NCBI RefSeq assembly: GCF_018688095.1
Contig: NZ_CP061311.1
Span: 1,052,861-1,116,860 of the forward strand
DNA length: 64,000 nucleotides
Origin: Polynucleobacter sp. AP-Titi-500A-B4
GTDB taxonomy: Bacteria > Pseudomonadota > Gammaproteobacteria > Burkholderiales > Burkholderiaceae
Reading direction: 5' to 3'
Part shown: positions 9,057 to 18,164 of the stretch, piece after piece
Layout: each line of letters begins with the position of its first letter
Numbering within the stretch: the stretch's first letter is position 1
Notes under the pieces: generated by a model
What the model was told of the DNA's origin: nothing
What the model saw: only the letters and a program-made list of their open reading frames with translations
The model's database searches: none
Translations under genes and position numbers: made by a program

Positions 9057-12000
9057 CACTTTCTGAGATATGTATTAGACGCCCCGTCATGACGGTGCTG
9101 CTATCTGTAGCTACCGTTATTGCCGGAGCTGTTGCTTATTTCAATATTCCTGTTGCAGCACTACCTAGTTTTAATACGCCGATTATTTCTGTAAGTGCAA
9201 GCCTACCAGGTGCATCGCCTGAAAACATGGCTTCATCTGTAGCGTTACCACTAGAAAAAGAATTCTCCACAATCGACGGCATCAAGGTTATTAGCTCAAC
9301 CAATACCTTGGGCACTACCAGTATTACCCTTGAATTTAATACTGATCGCGATATCGATAAAGCAGCAGTTGATGTGCAGGCTGCCCTGCTAAGAGCCCAA
9401 AGGCGTTTACCGATTGAAATGACGGTGCCACCCTCATACCGTAAAGTAAACCCAGCAGATACTGCGGTATTGGTGATTCGGATGAGCTCTCCCTCCATGA
9501 GTCTCTCGGAGATTAACGCCTATGCTGAGAACCTCCTTTCACCATCCATCTCGACTATTACTGGTGTTTCACAAGTATTGGTATATGGCGCCAAAAGATA
9601 CGCTGTTCGGGTTAATGTTCGCCCAGATGCCCTGGGTAATCGCAACATCACCATGGAAGAACTTGCAACAGCCATCAATAAGGCCAACACCAACAGTCCT
9701 GTAGGTACGCTAGATGGCCCACGTCAACTCATCACGATCTACGCCAATCCACAGTTGGTCAAAGCAGATGAGTTTGCAGACTTGGTAATAGCCCAGCGTA
9801 ATGGTCTCCCCGTCTACCTTCGTGACGTAGCAGATGTTCAGGAAAGTTTTGAAGACGTCAAAACATTTGCAACTGCTGCGGGTGAACGCTCGATTGCGAT
9901 TGGCATTCTGCGTCAGCCTAATGCAAACACTGTTGATGTTGTTAATTCGGTCAAGAAGCTTTTGCCTACCTTTAAAGAGCAAATGCCTGCATCGATTAAG
10001 TTAACCTTGATCAATGACCGCTCCCTCTCAATTATTGAAGCAATACACGACGTCAACATAACCCTAATATTGACAATATTATTAGTGGTGCTGGTCATCT
10101 TCTTATTTTTAAAGCGCATATCGGCTACCTTAATCCCCTCTATTAGCTTGCCGATTTCGTTAATTGGCGCATTCTTTCTGCTGTATTTTTTAGGTTATAG
10201 CCTAGACAACATTTCACTGCTGGGTATTACTCTTGCTGTAGGTTTAGTGGTGGACGATGCCATTGTGGTGCTAGAAAATATCATGCGCTACATTGAAGAA
10301 GGCATGGATCCGCTAAAAGCCTCACTCAAAGGTAGCAAAGAAGTTGGCTTTACGATCATCTCGATTTCGATCTCTCTAGTGGCTGTCTTTATTCCGCTAT
10401 TTTTTATGGCTGGTCCAATTGGCCTACTCTTTAGAGAATTTGCAGTAGTCGTTTCCTTGTCTATTTTAGTTTCCGCAGTGGTCTCTCTGACGGTTGTGCC
10501 AATGCTTTGCAGCAGGTTTCTTCCAAAACCTGGGCACCATGCCAAAGAATATGCAATCACCAAAAAATTTGACCAACTATTCGATTGGACTCTAAAGGTT
10601 TATGTCCACTATTTAGATAAAGCATTAAAAAATCGTAAGGTAGTTTTATGGGGCGCAATTTCTACCTTCTTTATTACAGTGGCTTTGTTTATCTATAGTC
10701 CAAAAGGCTTTTTCCCTGAAGAAGATATTGGGCAAATTACTGCCACTACTGAAGCATCTGAAGATACTTCATTTAAAGCGATGCTAGCCCTACAAGATCG
10801 TGCAGCAGAAATTGTCAATAACGATCCCAATGTTGCTACCTCTATTTCCATCCTGGGCGGCGGTCAAAGCGCCGGTAGAAATACCGGTCGATTCTTCATC
10901 ATTCTCAAGCCCAAAGGCGATAGAGAAAAGATGAGCAAAGTGATTGAGGGTTTACGCAATAAGTTCAAAGAAATTCCAGGCCTTCAGGTCTATATGCGCC
11001 CAGTTCAAAATCTACAATTGGGTGGTCGCTCTAGTAAAAGCCGTTACCAATTCACACTACAGAGCGTAGGCTTTGAAGGAGTAAATGAGTGGGCAGATAA
11101 GATGGCTCAAAAAATGCGTGCTGACCCAATTTTTAGGGATGTCACAAGTGATTCGCAGCTAAAAGGTCTGAACGTCAAGATTGAAATTAACCGTGAACAA
11201 GCCGCCCTTGCAGGCGTAACGATTGCCGATATTCGCGCGGCACTCTATAACTCTTTTGGCGAGCGACAGGTATCCACAATCTACACACCCGTGAATACCT
11301 ACTACGCCATCCTTGAAACAGCTGAAACCGATAGGCAGTTTGAAACCGACTTGAATAAGGTGTTCGTTAGAGGTAGATCCACCGATAAGTTAATACCACT
11401 TTCTAGCTTGGCAACGTTTGTAAGAACCGTTGGACCTACTGCTGTTAATCACCAAGGGCAAATCCCTGCAGTGACAATCTCTTTTAACTTAGCCCCAGAT
11501 GTATTTTTGGGTGACGCCACTAAAGCGATAGATAAATTTCAGAGAGAAATTGATTTACCCCCTTCAATCATCACAAGCTATGGTGGTGATGCAGCTGTAT
11601 TTAAAGACAACCAGTCCGGGCAAGTTATTTTGATTCTGGCAGCGCTTGGCGTCATTTATATATTGCTAGGATGTTTATATGAAAGCTATATTCATCCATT
11701 GACCATTCTGGCGGGATTGCCCTCTGCAGCTATTGGTGCAATTTTGTCTTTGCGCATTTTCGGCTTTGAGCTGACTATTGTGGCCTCGATTGGCATCTTA
11801 CTGCTGATCGGCATCGTCAAGAAGAATGCGATCTTGATGATCGACTTTGCATTAGAGGCGCAACGTACTAAAGGCCTCTCTCCAGAAAAAGCAATTCGTG
11901 AAGCGTGTATTTTGCGTTTTCGTCCGATCATGATGACCACTGTTGCAGCCTTAATGGGTGCATTACCAATTGCCTTGGGCCTAGGTGCTGGCGCGGAGTT

Positions 12001-12151
12001 ACGTCAACCATTGGGTATTAGTGTAGCTGGTGGTTTGATCTTCTCTCAATTTGTAACGCTGATCATTACTCCCGTGATTTATCTGTATCTAGATAAATAT
12101 GCTGGCAATGGTCCTATGGAAATTCCGCCATCTGTGCTTGAGGGAACTTAA
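9053..12151 (+). CDS. RND efflux pump permease, HAE1/MdtB-MdtC type
   Basis: Proton-driven inner-membrane drug or metabolite exporter of 1032 residues, the full RND length. It starts MTLSEICIRRPVMTVLL, as in MdtB/MdtC-like pumps. The twelve-helix plan and two large periplasmic loops are visible. The proton-relay pair lies in GLVVDDAIVVLENI, and the second half carries GIVKKNAILMIDFA and FRPIMMTTVAALMGALPIALG. The start overlaps the adaptor stop (ATGA), and its TAA overlaps the dnaQ ATG by one base (TAATG). Substrate cannot be read from sequence. It stands between rnhA and dnaQ, which are adjacent in many other proteobacteria. Confidence 0.93.
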   Translation: MTLSEICIRRPVMTVLLSVATVIAGAVAYFNIPVAALPSFNTPIISVSASLPGASPENMASSVALPLEKEFSTIDGIKVISSTNTLGTTSITLEFNTDRDIDKAAVDVQAALLRAQRRLPIEMTVPPSYRKVNPADTAVLVIRMSSPSMSLSEINAYAENLLSPSISTITGVSQVLVYGAKRYAVRVNVRPDALGNRNITMEELATAINKANTNSPVGTLDGPRQLITIYANPQLVKADEFADLVIAQRNGLPVYLRDVADVQESFEDVKTFATAAGERSIAIGILRQPNANTVDVVNSVKKLLPTFKEQMPASIKLTLINDRSLSIIEAIHDVNITLILTILLVVLVIFLFLKRISATLIPSISLPISLIGAFFLLYFLGYSLDNISLLGITLAVGLVVDDAIVVLENIMRYIEEGMDPLKASLKGSKEVGFTIISISISLVAVFIPLFFMAGPIGLLFREFAVVVSLSILVSAVVSLTVVPMLCSRFLPKPGHHAKEYAITKKFDQLFDWTLKVYVHYLDKALKNRKVVLWGAISTFFITVALFIYSPKGFFPEEDIGQITATTEASEDTSFKAMLALQDRAAEIVNNDPNVATSISILGGGQSAGRNTGRFFIILKPKGDREKMSKVIEGLRNKFKEIPGLQVYMRPVQNLQLGGRSSKSRYQFTLQSVGFEGVNEWADKMAQKMRADPIFRDVTSDSQLKGLNVKIEINREQAALAGVTIADIRAALYNSFGERQVSTIYTPVNTYYAILETAETDRQFETDLNKVFVRGRSTDKLIPLSSLATFVRTVGPTAVNHQGQIPAVTISFNLAPDVFLGDATKAIDKFQREIDLPPSIITSYGGDAAVFKDNQSGQVILILAALGVIYILLGCLYESYIHPLTILAGLPSAAIGAILSLRIFGFELTIVASIGILLLIGIVKKNAILMIDFALEAQRTKGLSPEKAIREACILRFRPIMMTTVAALMGALPIALGLGAGAELRQPLGISVAGGLIFSQFVTLIITPVIYLYLDKYAGNGPMEIPPSVLEGT

Positions 12152-12861
12152 TGCGTCAAGTCATTCTCGATACTGAAACTACTGGTTTAAATCCTGCAAC
12201 TGGCGATCGTATTATTGAAATCGGCTGTGTTGAAGTCATTGATCGGCGCCTCACAGACCGCACTTTCCACTATTACATAAACCCCGAACGTGATATTGAT
12301 GCCGGCGCTTTTGCAGTCCACGGTCTTTCTAGAGAATTTTTGTCTGACAAACCATTATTTGGAAACATCGTAGAGCAACTCATTGAATTTGTGGATGGTG
12401 CTGAAATCGTGATTCATAACGCAGCCTTTGACTTGGGCTTTTTGGATAATGAATTTGCGCTACTTAAACGACCGCCATTTCGTGGTTTAGCGTCCAAAAT
12501 TATCGATACGCTTCTCGATGCACGTCAGATGTTCCCAGGTAAACGCAACTCCTTGGATGCACTGTGTGATCGCTTCTCAATCAGTAACGAGCACCGTACT
12601 CTTCACGGCGCGCTATTAGATGCCCAGTTACTAGCTGAAGTCTATATCGCCATGACGAGAGGTCAAGAAGATCTTTCTATAGATCTCATTGATTACACCG
12701 TGGGTGCTGACTCTGATGGCCATGCTAAAGCTTTACCAACTAGCCTAAAAGTCTTAACTGCAAGTAATGAAGATCTCGAGCAGCATGAAAAGATTTTGGC
12801 GGAAATCGCTAAATCGAGCAAGAAGGATCCCGTTTGGAGTCCTGTGAGTACTGCTAGCTAA
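12151..12861 (+). CDS. dnaQ: DNA polymerase III epsilon subunit (3'-5' proofreading exonuclease)
   Basis: DnaQ proofreads replication within the Pol III core. The 236-residue protein has the DEDDh exonuclease motifs: ExoI ILDTETTGLNP (Asp7, Glu9), ExoII HNAAFDLGFLDNEF, and ExoIII HGALLDAQLLAEVY with its general-base His. The C-terminal tail (about 185-236) would bind the alpha subunit. The ATG overlaps the efflux-pump stop by one base, so its translation is probably coupled to that gene. Its 3' end overlaps the convergent GT41 gene by four bases, leaving no space for a separate terminator. Confidence 0.96.
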   Translation: MRQVILDTETTGLNPATGDRIIEIGCVEVIDRRLTDRTFHYYINPERDIDAGAFAVHGLSREFLSDKPLFGNIVEQLIEFVDGAEIVIHNAAFDLGFLDNEFALLKRPPFRGLASKIIDTLLDARQMFPGKRNSLDALCDRFSISNEHRTLHGALLDAQLLAEVYIAMTRGQEDLSIDLIDYTVGADSDGHAKALPTSLKVLTASNEDLEQHEKILAEIAKSSKKDPVWSPVSTAS

Positions 12862-14921
12862 GACTTCTGCTCTAGAAGCTCCGTATAGAGTTGTTCAAGA
12901 TCCTGAACGTATTGATTTGTATTAAACAAGGGCGCCGTTAAACGATTAGCCTCCAGCTTAAAACGTAAATCTTTTAATGCTTGAGGGTTGGAGGCAAGCT
13001 CTAAAGCCTTTTCAAAATACTCCTCAGGAGTATTCACGATCAACTCAAGCATATCTAAGGCGGCTAATTGACTGGCCGCCACCCTTCCAGCAAAGGTCTC
13101 ACCTATTTGCGTTAAAACGGGAACACCAGCCCATAAAGCATCAGCCGCCGTTGCATGAGCATTGTAGTTTGGTGTATCTAAAAATAAATCTGCTAAGCGC
13201 AAACGGCTTAAGTGATCTTTTCTGGCTGGCACTCGTGTAGCAAATACTAGTCGATTGGAATCAATTCCACGCGCAACTGCCTCGCCTTGTAGATTCTTCA
13301 TCGCCTTCTCAGAAGTCTTTGAAAGCCAGAGAACACTTTCGGGAACCTGCTTCAATAATCTCATCCATAGATCAAAAATTTGTGGCGTGATTTTATAAGG
13401 ATTGTTAAAGCAAGAAAATATAAAGCCAGTTTGTGGCAGACCCTGACTCTCCCTAGTAGGTAACTCACCGAATTCATCAGGAGAAATGCTTGTATCCACT
13501 GGAAAGAAAGAATGCGGTAACCGAGCAATCTTCTCGGTGTAATGCATTTCATGTACCTTAGGAATGGCTACCGAATCTGCTATCAAACAATCGTAGAAAT
13601 CAGCGCCAGAGGTTCCTGCATAACCAAGATAGTTTATTTGAATTGGCGCAATTTTCTTGGCAAATAAGCCTGTCCTAGCACCAGCTGTATGGCCATTAAG
13701 ATCTATGGCTATATCAAGCTCCTGCTCTAGGACCAAATTTTTAGCTGCTACATCATTTAATCCAAAGAGATCGAAGGTTCGATCAAAACTTGCAATCAAC
13801 CCTTGTTCAACTTCATCACCAGATTTTTTATTTAAGAAAAATCCTAAAACCTCGAACTTAGAGCGATCATGCGCCTGAATCAGATTGAGCATGAGGATGC
13901 CAACGGGGTGATTCTTGAAATCAGATGAAAAATAGCCTATTCTGATCCTGTCTTCTGGAGGCTTAATGCGCTTTTGCACCTCTTGAGCCTCGATTGTGGG
14001 AAAGCGATCTTTAACAAAAATCGTTGCACAGCGTTTTTGTAATTCACTATTTGCTGGAGTTTGCAAAATGCCAAAAGGAATAGTGACCAATTTTTTAGAA
14101 CCCAAGGCATCAAGTAATTGAGATACCGATGGTTCGTAATCATTCCAAATGCATAATGAATGCCTTGCGCCGATCAGCTGACCCATTAAGTAAGGATGAA
14201 AAGGCTTTAAGGAGTAGGCTTTTTGGTAGCTTTCTAATGCTAGCTCATCAAGCTTAAGTTCAAGCAAGGCATTTCCATGATTTGACCAAGCCTCAGGGTA
14301 ATTTGAGTTAAGAGTTAATGCTTTTTCATGAGCTAATCTCGCCTCATCAAAGCGACCTAAATCAAATAGCGCATTACCGTAGTTAGTCCAAGCTTCTGGA
14401 TAGTTAGGATTTAACTCTAATGACTTTTGGTAGCAATCAATCGCTTCTGAGCTAAAGCTGAGATCCGCAAGGAGATTGCCGCGATTTGACCATACCAAGA
14501 AATATTGAGGGTGTAACTCAATGGCTTTGTCATAGAGTAAAAAAGCCTTATCGTAATCTCTTAGCTTCGCATATGAGGTTCCCATATCCGTCAAGATTTG
14601 GGCATTATTTGGAATAAGGCGATTGAGTGTTTCGTAAGTCTTTACGGCTGCAGCAAACAAATCCGCCCCATGCTGGGCTTTTGCTAAATTGCCAAGCAGT
14701 TCAGGGTTCTTGGGGTCTAAGGTCGCAGCTTTAGTAAATGGCTCTACAGATTCTGTTATGCGCCCTTGCATGGCCAAGCAAAGACCTAGAACCTGCAGTG
14801 CTACTAAGTCCTTTGAATTAACGCGCAATATCGAGCGCGCTAATCGTTCTGCTGATTCAAGGCGTTGACCCTGAAACTCCAGCATCATCTGCTGGAGTAA
14901 TGGTGCGTAGGGCTGAGCCAT
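12858..14921 (-). CDS. TPR-containing GT41 glycosyltransferase (O-GlcNAc transferase/SPINDLY-like)
   Basis: A 687-residue protein with about six to seven tetratricopeptide repeats (residues ~5-250, including near-identical units with NPNYPEAWTNYGNALFDLGR and SNYPEAWSNHGNALLEL) followed by a two-lobed GT41 catalytic region (~325-685). Conserved points are the active-site His in SSDFKNHPVGILM (His338) and the donor-binding Lys in CFNNPYKITPQIFDLW (Lys510). DTPNYNAHATAADALWAGVPVLT also fits the family. Such enzymes O-glycosylate Ser/Thr of proteins with GlcNAc or another nucleotide-sugar residue. Donor and targets are unknown here. It follows the dehydrogenase at 14941 by 19 bases, so the two may be co-transcribed. 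No glycan operon surrounds it. Confidence 0.88.
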   Translation of the reverse strand: MAQPYAPLLQQMMLEFQGQRLESAERLARSILRVNSKDLVALQVLGLCLAMQGRITESVEPFTKAATLDPKNPELLGNLAKAQHGADLFAAAVKTYETLNRLIPNNAQILTDMGTSYAKLRDYDKAFLLYDKAIELHPQYFLVWSNRGNLLADLSFSSEAIDCYQKSLELNPNYPEAWTNYGNALFDLGRFDEARLAHEKALTLNSNYPEAWSNHGNALLELKLDELALESYQKAYSLKPFHPYLMGQLIGARHSLCIWNDYEPSVSQLLDALGSKKLVTIPFGILQTPANSELQKRCATIFVKDRFPTIEAQEVQKRIKPPEDRIRIGYFSSDFKNHPVGILMLNLIQAHDRSKFEVLGFFLNKKSGDEVEQGLIASFDRTFDLFGLNDVAAKNLVLEQELDIAIDLNGHTAGARTGLFAKKIAPIQINYLGYAGTSGADFYDCLIADSVAIPKVHEMHYTEKIARLPHSFFPVDTSISPDEFGELPTRESQGLPQTGFIFSCFNNPYKITPQIFDLWMRLLKQVPESVLWLSKTSEKAMKNLQGEAVARGIDSNRLVFATRVPARKDHLSRLRLADLFLDTPNYNAHATAADALWAGVPVLTQIGETFAGRVAASQLAALDMLELIVNTPEEYFEKALELASNPQALKDLRFKLEANRLTAPLFNTNQYVQDLEQLYTELLEQKS

Positions 14922-14940
14922 ACCTTAAAAGATAGAGTAG

Positions 14941-16032
14941 TTAAATTGCTGCTGCAATCGCTTTACCGAGATCATCCGTTTTTGCAGTTCCACCAAGATC
15001 TGGTGTTAATGGGGCATGGCCAGGGCCTGCTGCCAACACTGTTTCAATAGCATTGAAGATTGCTTTGCCTGCCTCTGGATAACCTAAATGATCCAACATC
15101 ATTGCACCGCTCCAAATTTGTCCAATTGGATTGGCAATCATCTTTCCATAAATATCTGGTGCTGAGCCATGCACTGGCTCAAATAAGGATGGGAACTTAC
15201 CTTCTGGATTAATACTTCCAGATGGAGCAACTGCGATAGTACCCGTACAAGCTGGGCCCAAGTCAGACAAGATATCACCAAACAAATTACTTGCTACAAC
15301 CACATCAAAACGATCTGGGTTCATGACAAAGTGAGCAGCCAAAATATCGATATGGTATTTGTCTGTTCTCACATCAGAAAATTTCTTAGACATCGCTTCA
15401 ACACGCTCATCCCAGTAAGGCATGGTAATTGCAATACCGTTGGATTTGGTGGCTGATGTTAAGTGCTTCTTAGAACGACTCTGGGCTAAGTCATAAGCAT
15501 ATTGCAAAATGCGGTCGACGCCCTGTCTTGTAAAGACTGATTCCTGAATGACGAATTCACGATCAGTATCTGGGAACATTTTTCCACCAACGCTAGAGTA
15601 TTCACCCTCTGTATTCTCTCGAACCACAAAGAAATCAATATCACCAGGCTTGCGATTTGCTAGCGGGCAAGGCACCCCAGGCAATAAACGCACTGGACGT
15701 AAGTTGACGTATTGATCGAAACCGCGACGGAACTGAATCAAACTTCCCCACAGCGAAACATGGTCTGGCAAAATATCAGGCATACCGACTGCGCCGAAGA
15801 AAATGGCGTCATACTTCATTAAAGTATCAAACCAATCATCCGGCATCATCTTGCCGTGCTTTAGGTAGTAATCGCAGCTTGCAAAATCAAAGTGATCAAA
15901 TTGCATACCAATGCCAAATTTACGATTCGCTGCTTCTAACGCACGTACCCCTTCAGGAATGACCTCTTTGCCGATTCCATCACCTGGAATCACTGCAATT
16001 TTCGGGTTCTTAAATATTTTTTTTGCGTTCAT
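14941..16032 (-). CDS. Tartrate dehydrogenase / D-malate dehydrogenase family protein
   Basis: Member of the isocitrate/isopropylmalate beta-decarboxylating dehydrogenase family, 363 residues. It shows IPGDGIGKEVIPEG, FGAVGMPDILPDHVSLWG, LRPVRLLPGVPCPL, VVRENTEGEYSSVGG and SNLFGDILSDLGPA. The DHVSLWGSLIQFRRGFDQYVNLRP stretch resembles TtuC/DmlA rather than LeuB, so tartrate, D-malate or a related 2-hydroxyacid is the likely substrate. NAD-dependent oxidation and decarboxylation, with a divalent metal, is expected from the family. No tartrate uptake gene or LysR regulator lies beside it. The gene's 78-base upstream region showed no clear promoter. Confidence 0.85.
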   Translation of the reverse strand: MNAKKIFKNPKIAVIPGDGIGKEVIPEGVRALEAANRKFGIGMQFDHFDFASCDYYLKHGKMMPDDWFDTLMKYDAIFFGAVGMPDILPDHVSLWGSLIQFRRGFDQYVNLRPVRLLPGVPCPLANRKPGDIDFFVVRENTEGEYSSVGGKMFPDTDREFVIQESVFTRQGVDRILQYAYDLAQSRSKKHLTSATKSNGIAITMPYWDERVEAMSKKFSDVRTDKYHIDILAAHFVMNPDRFDVVVASNLFGDILSDLGPACTGTIAVAPSGSINPEGKFPSLFEPVHGSAPDIYGKMIANPIGQIWSGAMMLDHLGYPEAGKAIFNAIETVLAAGPGHAPLTPDLGGTAKTDDLGKAIAAAI

Positions 16033-16110
16033 ATGTTCTTAGTCTCAAGTAATGATTATTGTTGGCCGAGGAATTGGCATAAAAGGTCAATTTTACCAAC
16101 TTATCCTATG

Positions 16111-16773
16111 CTAGCTAATGGCCCGACGGATCTCATCAGGGGGAGCTTTGCCACCCTTGCCAACGGACTCGCTATCGTAATTCGTTGTATTTTCGATTGT
16201 TTCGGGAACATCCTCCAACATCCGAATATTGTCTTTCGGGCAAATAGGGGCGCCATAGCTAGCCCATTTTTTTAACAATGTGACCTCATAACCGCATTGA
16301 CCGCACTTTGCTTTACTTCTACTCGCATTACTTGGTCGCGGTGGTGGAAACACAATGGCCTGGTGTGGATAAGGACCTAACTCTTGACTAATCATCATCA
16401 ACTTGACAGTGAGCTCTTCGGTTGCATGCGCCATTCTTGCTGGACCCTCTAGCCCAACAGTCTGTGCAATGCCTTTGAAATCTTCACCATGACCACTGAA
16501 GCAATCATCAACTGCATGGCAGAGCTCATGGACTAAGGTGTCCAGTAATTGCACTGGATCATCGATTTTTGGGGAAATAAAAATCTCATTTACTCCACCG
16601 CCTGATCGCTCTCGAGGCCAGCACTGACCTAAAGTGGTTCTTGGGCTGCTAGAAGCAGGAAAGCCACAAGAAACTCTTACAGGCGGAATGGCGTAGCCAG
16701 CTTTTGAAAATACAGGCTCAAGATGTCTTACGGCATCTTCTAGCCACGCTTCACGTACAGAATGTTGCTTCAT
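16111..16773 (-). CDS. SprT-like zinc metalloprotease-domain protein
   Basis: A 220-residue soluble protein with the HExxH zinc site in DTLVHELCHAVDD (His82, Glu83, His86) and the third ligand in GHGEDFKGIA (His95). A C-terminal ribbon has CGQCGYEV (Cys157, Cys160) and Cys178 in PICPKDN; only three cysteines are present, so a fourth ligand is not obvious. The family resembles SprT and the protease core of SPRTN, but the peptide or DNA-protein crosslink substrate is not known for this type. It is divergent from the amidase gene, with 71 bases between them. The C-terminal ~30 residues are polar and variable. Confidence 0.78.
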   Translation of the reverse strand: MKQHSVREAWLEDAVRHLEPVFSKAGYAIPPVRVSCGFPASSSPRTTLGQCWPRERSGGGVNEIFISPKIDDPVQLLDTLVHELCHAVDDCFSGHGEDFKGIAQTVGLEGPARMAHATEELTVKLMMISQELGPYPHQAIVFPPPRPSNASRSKAKCGQCGYEVTLLKKWASYGAPICPKDNIRMLEDVPETIENTTNYDSESVGKGGKAPPDEIRRAIS

Positions 16774-16844
16774 TTTTATGCAGGTTTCAGAAAGGTTAAA
16801 AACAGTAAATTGCGATCATACGCCACCAAAAGTAGAATGGATGC

Positions 16845-18161
16845 ATGAAAGACCTGGAAAGCCTCAGCGCATCCCAAGCAGCCAAAGCCATAGCGAAAAG
16901 AGAGCTCAAGGCCCTGGATTTACTACTCTCTTGCTTGGATCGAATTGGGCAGCGCGAGAGCGTTGTTAAGGCCTGGGTGAGCTTGGGTAAAGAGAACGCC
17001 CTAGCGAAGGCCAAATCCCTCGATAAAGGCGCCATAAAGGGCCTTCTCCATGGCCTCCCAATAGGAGTCAAAGACCTATTTGATACCTATGATCTGCCAA
17101 CTGCCTATGGATCACCAATCTATGCCCAACATTACCCAAGTACCGATGCAGTTTCTGTAGCCCTCATGCGCCAAGCTGGAGGGATTATTTTAGGTAAAAC
17201 AGTCACTACCGAATTTGCCTCATTCAAGAGCGGCCCTACCAGCAACCCACATGATGAGCGCCGTACGCCGGGAGGATCTTCGAGCGGCTCTGCTGCTGCA
17301 GTTGCTGACTTTATGATTCCGCTAGCGACTGGTAGTCAAACAGCTGGCTCCATCATTCGCCCTGCTTCATTTTGTGGAATCGTTGGTTTCAAACCTAGCT
17401 TCGGCAAAGTGAGTGTGGCAGGAGTCAAAAGCTTGGCGCCTTCGCTAGACACCCTAGGTTGCTTTGGTAGAACAGTTGAAGACGTAGCGCTTGGCATTGC
17501 GGCTATGAGCGGAGATCATGCTCTAGCACTGGTGGATGATTTGCATAACAAGCCACGTATTGCGATTTGCAAAACAAATGATTGGAGTCTAGCTAGCAAA
17601 GAAACTGCTGGAGCACTGGCACTAGCAAGATTTGCCGCTGAATCGATTGCTAAAGGTAAAGTCAATGAAATTGTTTTTCCGGAAACCTTTGCAAATCTTC
17701 AGGAAACGCAAACGCGCATCATGCTCAGTGAAATGTCACGAAGTCTTGCCTTTGAACATGAACATTTTACTAAAAAGATGAGTGGGCAAATTAGCGAACA
17801 AATTGCTGAGGGTACTCAGATTAACTACTCGCAGTATGCAGATGATTTATTGCACTCCAAATCTGCGCAAGGCTATATTGCAGAACTATTTTCTAATCAA
17901 TTGGATTTAATCATTGCATCGAGTGCGATAGGTGAAGCGCCTTTTCTGAAGAACGGTACCGGTGACCCCGTATTTTGCAGGGCATGGACCATGCTTGGTC
18001 TTCCCTGCATTAATCTCAATGTTGCTACCGGACCGAATGGTTTGCCAGTGGGCGTTCAACTCATCGCGGGGCTAGGTAGAGATCGCTTTTTATTAAGTGC
18101 CGCTAAGGCCTTTGCACTCGCTTTGCCTGATCCCGTTTTACGAGATCAGGCATCAGGATAG
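16845..18161 (+). CDS. Amidase-signature family hydrolase
   Basis: A 438-residue amidase-signature enzyme. The Ser-cisSer-Lys triad is visible: Lys76 in GLPIGVKDLFDT, Ser145 in TPGGSSSGSAAAVA and nucleophile Ser169 in GSQTAGSIIRPASFCGIVGFKPS. These enzymes hydrolyse carbon-nitrogen bonds of amides, ureas or carbamates. The length is slightly short compared with GatA (~480), and no gatC or gatB gene is near, so a catabolic amidase is more likely than the tRNA amidotransferase subunit. Substrate unknown. It ends three bases before the convergent Bug-receptor stop. Confidence 0.87.
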   Translation: MKDLESLSASQAAKAIAKRELKALDLLLSCLDRIGQRESVVKAWVSLGKENALAKAKSLDKGAIKGLLHGLPIGVKDLFDTYDLPTAYGSPIYAQHYPSTDAVSVALMRQAGGIILGKTVTTEFASFKSGPTSNPHDERRTPGGSSSGSAAAVADFMIPLATGSQTAGSIIRPASFCGIVGFKPSFGKVSVAGVKSLAPSLDTLGCFGRTVEDVALGIAAMSGDHALALVDDLHNKPRIAICKTNDWSLASKETAGALALARFAAESIAKGKVNEIVFPETFANLQETQTRIMLSEMSRSLAFEHEHFTKKMSGQISEQIAEGTQINYSQYADDLLHSKSAQGYIAELFSNQLDLIIASSAIGEAPFLKNGTGDPVFCRAWTMLGLPCINLNVATGPNGLPVGVQLIAGLGRDRFLLSAAKAFALALPDPVLRDQASG

Positions 18162-18164
18162 AAA

